Below are positions 4,344-7,901 of a stretch of DNA of 7,901 nt, in pieces. The position numbers and the translations under genes are program-made. The DNA lies in NCBI GenBank assembly GCA_050699055.1, contig JBOHCT010000199.1:1-7901 (forward strand), given 5' to 3'. The DNA is from JBOHCT01 sp050699055. Lineage in GTDB: Bacteria > Actinomycetota > Actinomycetes > Streptosporangiales > JBOHCT01. Numbering within the stretch: the first letter of the stretch is position 1; each line of letters starts with the position of its first letter. Under the pieces are notes generated by a model. That model was not told the DNA's origin, searched no databases, and saw only the letters and a program-made list of their open reading frames with translations.

Positions 4344-5837
4344 TCAGCGGCGGCCGAACCGAAGGTGCAGCAGCGTCTCCAACCGCTTGACGTCCCGCTC
4401 GCCGCGCCGGAACGACGCCAGGGGGAGCGGAGGGCGGAACCGCTGCCGGGTCACGGCCTTGGCGTGGGCGAACTCCCGCAGGCCGTCGGGACCGTGGATG
4501 CGGCCGAAGCCGGAGTCCCCGACTCCACCGAACGGCAGTGACGGTACGGCCGCGAACGACACCACGCTGCCCACCGACACCATGCCGCAGCGCAGCCGCT
4601 CCGCGATCTCCATGCCCCGCTTACGAGAGAACACCGCCGCCCCGAGCCCGTACCGGCCGGTGCCCACCTTCTCCACGGCCTCGTCGACGTCACGGACGCG
4701 GGTGACAGTGATCGTCGGGCCGAACGTCTCGTCGGTGAGTGCGAGGGAGTCGTCGGGGACGCCGACAAGGACGACCGGGTCGACGTAGGGCGGCCGCACG
4801 GCCGCACGGCCGCCGACCGCGGCCTGACCACCCCGCTGCAGGGCGTCGGCGATGTGCCGCTCGATCACCCCGACCTGGTCGGGCATGGTGATCGGGCCGA
4901 AGCTCGCCGTACGGTCCTCGCCGGGGCGCAGCTCGGCCGCGCGCTCGGTGATCTTGCGGACAAGCTCGTCGTGGACGCTGTCGACGGCGTACACGCGCTC
5001 GACGCCGATGCAGGTCTGGCCGGCGTTGGACATCGCGCCCCACACCGCCGCGTCGGCCGCGGCGTCGAGGTCGGCGTCGGCGTCGGCGACGAGAGCGTCC
5101 TTGCCGCCGCACTCGCAGATGACCGGGGTCAGCGACTCCGCGCAGGTGGCCATCACCTTCTTCGCGGTGGCGGTCGAGCCGGTGAACGCGACCTTGTCGA
5201 CGCCGGCCCTGGCGAGGTCGGCACCGGTGTCGCCGAGACCCGTCACCGTCTGCAGCACCGGCCGATCCGTCACGGCCTCGCTGAACGTCCGGGCCAGCCA
5301 CGCGCCGACAGCGGGGGTGTACTCGCTGGGCTTGAAGACGACGGCGTTGCCGGCGGCGAGCGCGTAGGCGATCGAGCCCATCGGGGTGAAGACCGGATAG
5401 TTCCACGGCCCGATCACGGCGACCACACCGAGCGGCTGGTAGTCCACGTACGCGCGCTCGTTCATCATGAGCAGTCCCGACGCCACCCGCCGGCGGCCAA
5501 GCACGCCCCCGGCGTGCTTGGCCGCCCACTCCAGATGCTCGACGGCGAGGGCGACCTCGAGCATCGCGTCGGCGAGCGGCTTGCCGTTCTCGACGTGCAC
5601 GAGCTGGGCCAGCTGGCCGGCGCGCCGGGCGATGGCTCCCCGCCACTCCCGCAGGCGGCGCCTGCGCTCCTTCCAGCCGAGCGCTCCCCACCACTCCGCC
5701 GCCCCGCGTGCGCGGGCCACCACGTCGCGCACCTGCGGCCCGCGGTTGACGGGAAACTCGCCGACGAGCTCACCTGTGGCGGGGTTGAGCGAGGAGAACG
5801 TCGGAGCCCGCTCCTCGAGCCCGGCCTGCGCGGTCAT
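4344..5837 (-). CDS. NAD(P)-dependent aldehyde dehydrogenase
   Basis: The protein is 497 aa, the usual length for the superfamily. ATG 5835-5837 (MTAQAGLEERAPTF) is preceded by GGAGGT with a 4-base gap and is preferred over longer in-frame starts. Motifs in order are IGPWNYP (142-148; oxyanion Asn146), FKPSEYTP (168-175; cofactor-binding Lys), FTGSTATAKKV (218-228), CECGGKDALV (241-250; general base Glu242), NAGQTCIGVERV (271-282; nucleophile Cys276), ETFGPTITV (370-378) and LPFGGVGDSGFGRIHG (434-449). All catalytic residues are present, so it should oxidise an aldehyde to the acid. The C-terminal tail (HAKAVTRQRFRPPLPLASF) resembles uncharacterised actinobacterial class 3-like enzymes. It converges on the GMC gene across 150 bases. 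That gap holds no gene and only a weak 5-bp stem (4338-4342 with 4348-4352) over this gene's stop. Upstream it is overlapped by read-through of the broken regulator gene. No clear promoter is visible. Confidence 0.95.
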   Translation of the reverse strand: MTAQAGLEERAPTFSSLNPATGELVGEFPVNRGPQVRDVVARARGAAEWWGALGWKERRRRLREWRGAIARRAGQLAQLVHVENGKPLADAMLEVALAVEHLEWAAKHAGGVLGRRRVASGLLMMNERAYVDYQPLGVVAVIGPWNYPVFTPMGSIAYALAAGNAVVFKPSEYTPAVGAWLARTFSEAVTDRPVLQTVTGLGDTGADLARAGVDKVAFTGSTATAKKVMATCAESLTPVICECGGKDALVADADADLDAAADAAVWGAMSNAGQTCIGVERVYAVDSVHDELVRKITERAAELRPGEDRTASFGPITMPDQVGVIERHIADALQRGGQAAVGGRAAVRPPYVDPVVLVGVPDDSLALTDETFGPTITVTRVRDVDEAVEKVGTGRYGLGAAVFSRKRGMEIAERLRCGMVSVGSVVSFAAVPSLPFGGVGDSGFGRIHGPDGLREFAHAKAVTRQRFRPPLPLASFRRGERDVKRLETLLHLRFGRR

Positions 5838-6267
5838 GCGGACCTCCACGTTGATCGGTCGGCGCCCTGCGTACGCTACGCCTCGAGCGTGCCCCCATCG
5901 TGCCACCATCGCGGTCGCGGTGCGCTCGCTGGCCGAGCCGGGACACGGTGCTCGGGAGCCGAGCTAAGGAGCGCCCCGGCAGGATGCCGCGCTCGATCGC
6001 GACGGTGACCGCCGCCGTCCGGTCCGAGACCCCGAGCTTGCCGAAGACGCGGAGCAGGTGGGTCTTCACGGTGGCTTCGCTGATGTACAGCTCGCGACCG
6101 ATCTCGGCGTTGGTGCGGCCGCGCGCGACGTTGCGCAGAACCTCGACCTCCCGCCCGCTGAGCGCATCCGGACGCCCGTCCCGCGCGTGCGAGACGAGCC
6201 GGGCCGCCACGGAGGGGGCGAGCACGGTGTCGCCACGGGCCGCGGCCCGCACCGCGCCGGCCAGGTC
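5770..6267 (-). pseudogene. NarL/LuxR-type response regulator, receiver deleted and stop lost
   Basis: Only the output half remains. From about 6267 the sequence reads LAGAVRAAARGDTVLAPSV, the linker that follows the receiver in NarL-type regulators. DALSGREVEVLRNVARGRTNA then EIGRELYISEATVKTHLLR complete a LuxR helix-turn-helix (6168-5986). The receiver domain with its phosphorylatable Asp is absent. The sequence runs in frame straight from the histidine-kinase DHp domain with no start codon between. After ERGIL (about 5980), where such proteins normally end, the frame continues through a low-complexity extension containing a TTA codon. It stops only at 5770, overlapping 68 bases of the aldehyde dehydrogenase gene. 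Without a receiver or its own start it is very probably non-functional. Confidence 0.8.
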
Positions 6268-6902
6268 CGCGCGCGCGGTGCGCTGCGCGAGCGCGAGGTG
6301 ACGGCGTGCCTTCACCGGATCGTCATCCACCGCGGCGTCCGCGGGCTGCAACAGCATGAGGATGCTGGTAAAGCCCTGGGCGAGCGTGTCGTGGATCTCC
6401 CCGGCCAGCCGCTCGCGCTCGGCGAGCGCACCCGCCTCGTGACCGCGCTCCCGGCCAGGGTGGCGCCGACCGCCCTGGGCTGCCACCCCTGCTCGGCCAT
6501 GATCGTCACGGCCGGGGTGACGCAGAGTGCGCCCACAGCGAGCAGGGCCGTCCGTTCGCGCGCCGCCAGCATGAAGCGGTGCGGGCAGAGGATGAACAAC
6601 AGGGTGCCCACCTGCGGCGCGAGGAGGTAGGCGGGGGTGAAAAGGACGACGAGTCCTACCACGTAGAGTGTGCCGCGTCGACGGTCGCCGGAGCGCAGCG
6701 TCGGCAGGCCGACCACGAGGAACAGCCCGACGAGCGCGGCCATCAGCGCCAGCGCACCCGCCTTGTGGGAGACAGGGAGGTTCCGAGTGGCCAGTACGAC
6801 CGCGCACGCGGCCGCGAAGACGGCGGCGTACAGACCGTGCCACCAGGCGAAGCCGTGCTCCCAGGCATGGTCCCTGGTCAGCGCTCGCCGCGGCGTAGCC
6901 AT
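6259..6902 (-). pseudogene. Membrane sensor histidine kinase, frameshifted and lacking the ATPase domain
   Basis: The likely start ATG (6900-6902, MATPRRALTRDHAWEHG) overlaps the broken permease gene by 25 bases. Residues 20-136 hold five hydrophobic segments (such as LYAAVFAAACAVVLA and ALALMAALVGLFLVVGLP), giving a NarX/DesK-like membrane sensor. At about 6450, after RAVGATLAG, the frame is lost. Recognisable protein resumes one frame over as GHEAGALAERERLAGEIHDTL, the HisKA_3 dimerisation domain with the phospho-accepting His (codon 6391-6393). The linker normally found between the last membrane helix and this helix is missing. At about 6267-6259 (RADLA) the sequence jumps into the response regulator, so the HATPase domain is entirely absent. 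Two deletions therefore explain the gene, and it cannot encode a working kinase. The partner would have been the regulator below it. Confidence 0.85.
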
Positions 6903-7541
6903 CGAAACGTCGTGAGGCACAACACCAAGCCTGCGGCACACCACCCGGCGAGCACCAGCGCCGCGACGCCGTGCTGCCAGGAGTGGGCGGGCTCCGGGCA
7001 GGCTGCTGACCACGATCCCGAGCAGCGTCGACGCGGTGACGCCGAGCACGAACACCCACCCGAAGGTCAGCCATCGCCCCGGGTCGGAGGGCAGGTCGAG
7101 CCCATAGAAGGCCGCGCCGAGCGCGAGCAGGATCGCTGCCTCGGCGAGGCTCGTCACGAGGACGACGACGACCTTGCCGACGAAGTACGCGGACCTCGGC
7201 ATGGGGGTCCCGAAGAGCCGCTTCAGGGTGCCGTCGTCGCGTTCGACGGCGATGCTGACGCCGAGGTTCACGAGGCTGGTCGACATGATGCCCGCCGCGA
7301 GGATGCCGGCCACGAAGTACTGCCGGAAGTCGACGCCGGTGTTACCCAGCTCCCCGTGGAAGATCGAGCCGAAGATGACGAGCAGCACGATCGGCAGGGC
7401 GAAGGTGAAGACGAGCGCGTCCCGCTCCCTGAAGAACGCCTTGGTCTCCGCCGCGCCGCGTGCCATGCCGACGCGGAGCGCCGAGGGACGGCGCGCGGCG
7501 GCCGGTCGGGCGCGGGCCCCGGTGGTCGCCGCCCGGGTCAT
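6878..7541 (-). pseudogene. ABC-2 type (DrrB-like) permease with an internal frameshifting deletion
   Basis: ATG 7539-7541 overlaps the stop of the ATPase gene (ATGA). The first 182 codons look intact: a basic start, FFRERDALVFTFALPIVLLV (37-56), membrane helices near 76-96 and 122-145, the motif VERDDGTLKRLFGTPMPRS (99-117) typical of DrrB-type permeases, and a helix ending LGIVVSSLP. At about 6996 the frame becomes junk (GARPLLAARRRG). The true C-terminus is found in another frame as EPAHSWQHGVAALVL then AGWCAAGLVLCL then TTFRWLRRGER, stopping at 6878-6880. Some 50-60 residues expected between these parts (the central membrane helices) are missing. The permease would have formed an exporter with the ATPase above it. 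Confidence 0.87.
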
Positions 7542-7831
7542 CGCCGCTCTCCGATCATCTCCAGGTACACGTCCTCCAGCGACGGGCGGCTGACGGTGAG
7601 CCCGGGCACCTCTCCGCCGTACCGGGCGCCGAGGTCCGCGACAGCCGACGTCGGCGCGTCGGTCTGCGTCTCGTGTACGCTGCCGTCGTTGTCCCGCCAC
7701 GACACGCGCGCCGCCGCGGACGCCCTGCCGCCCAGCGTGGCGGGTGGGCCGTCGGCGACGATGCGGCCGCGGACGATGACCGCCACCCGGTCCGCGAGCG
7801 CCTCGGCCTCCTCCAGGTAGTGGGTGGCTAG
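7538..7831 (-). pseudogene. ABC transporter ATP-binding protein (DrrA-like), C-terminal remnant cut by an IS
   Basis: In frame from 7831 the sequence reads LATHYLEEAEALADRVAVIV, the H-loop (switch His, codon 7820-7822) and following helix of a multidrug-type ABC ATPase. A C-terminal domain follows, ending in PSLEDVYLEMIGERR, the usual end of DrrA-like proteins. About 97 residues remain of a protein normally a little over 300. Walker A, Q-loop, ABC signature and Walker B are absent from the window. Homology ends exactly at a CTAG (7828-7831). Beyond it the frame hits a TGA (7841-7843) inside IS-like sequence. The lost part may lie on the far side of the element outside the window. The stop overlaps the permease start by four bases. 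Confidence 0.9.
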
Positions 7832-7901
7832 GGACGACCGTCACGGCATGCGTTAGTGCTGTTCACGCAGGTGACGGGACAACGGCCACCATGCGCTATC
7901 C
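7831..7901 (+). mobile_element. IS630-like insertion sequence, left end
   Basis: The ABC ATPase sequence is interrupted at TA (7829-7830, within CTAG), the dinucleotide target of IS630/Tc1-mariner elements. The new sequence begins GGGACGACCGTCACGG. A sub-terminal inverted pair CCGTCAC (7838-7844) and GTGACGG (7871-7877) lies inside. The transposase appears to begin 60 bases in. The far end, terminal repeat and second TA lie outside the window, so the family is inferred. Confidence 0.6.
7891..7901 (+). CDS. Transposase start, IS630-like, truncated by the window edge
   Basis: ATG CGC TAT CC encodes Met-Arg-Tyr-(Pro), the opening of many actinobacterial IS630-type transposases with a winged helix-turn-helix N-terminus (MRYPQGGG...). 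Only three and two-thirds codons are visible, so this rests on position just inside a putative IS end and on this short match. A different start or family cannot be excluded. Confidence 0.45.

Noticed and set aside
6259..6902. Natural one-component membrane sensor with DHp and LuxR output, or programmed frameshifting in the kinase
   Set aside because: The membrane part is out of frame, no slippery site is evident, the neighbouring permease shows the same kind of damage, and the regulator lacks a normal stop; decay is simpler.
6268..7074. Long minus-strand open frame upstream of the DHp helix, which would make a 434-aa protein with the LuxR domain
   Set aside because: Its N-terminal 200 residues are Arg/Pro/Gly-rich with no family resemblance and are the wrong frame of the permease and kinase genes; only the part after about 6455 is genuine protein sequence.
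6312..7844. Single 510-aa minus-strand open frame joining permease and kinase membrane domains
   Set aside because: It arises because the permease deletion removes the frame's barrier; the ATPase stop/permease start overlap at 7538-7541 and the separate permease C-terminus in another frame show two separate genes.
1..7901. CRISPR array, rRNA or riboswitch
   Set aside because: No regularly spaced repeat-spacer pattern, rRNA-like stretch or recognisable riboswitch core was seen.

Overview
The window looks like chromosome from a high-GC actinomycete (Frankia, Streptomyces or Micromonospora type; the genus cannot be fixed from the sequence). Signs of this are the very GC-rich third codon positions, GTG starts, NarL-type sensor/regulator genes beside a DrrAB-type exporter, and an IS630-like end whose transposase begins MRYP. 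It contains three regions.

Region 1 (1-1434, minus strand) is an accessory block resembling a plasmid, integrative-element or prophage remnant. Three small unknown proteins (118, 94 and 60 aa) are coupled by 4-base GTGA stop/start overlaps. A GC-rich hairpin follows, then a ParB-like/HTH DNA-binding protein. The last part of that gene is an imperfect 145-bp tandem duplication. Because 145 is not a multiple of three, the second copy is out of frame. The gene contains three long perfect palindromes whose half-sites (GTTTC/GAAAC, ATTTC/GAAAT) resemble ParB and Noc binding sites. Two of them lie at equivalent places in the two diverged copies and have kept their symmetry although their bases differ. 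This is the most unusual signal in the window.

Region 2 (1435-5837) is a set of intact metabolic genes. After a 217-bp intergenic region with direct and inverted repeats come a crotonase-fold protein of ECHDC3 type that lacks both catalytic glutamates, and a GMC (FAD, choline-dehydrogenase-like) alcohol oxidoreductase, both on the plus strand. An NAD(P)-dependent aldehyde dehydrogenase converges on them from the minus strand. The last two enzymes could act in sequence (alcohol to aldehyde to acid), but the substrate cannot be read from sequence.

Region 3 (5770-7901) is the wreck of a four-gene minus-strand operon: ABC ATPase, ABC-2 permease, membrane histidine kinase and LuxR/NarL-type response regulator. 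An IS630-like element has inserted at a TA just upstream of the ATPase H-loop, cutting off the Walker A, signature and Walker B part. The permease and kinase each carry a frameshifting internal deletion. A further in-frame deletion joins the kinase DHp domain directly to the response-regulator output domain, removing the kinase ATPase domain and the receiver. The regulator has also lost its normal stop and reads into the aldehyde dehydrogenase gene. All four genes appear non-functional.
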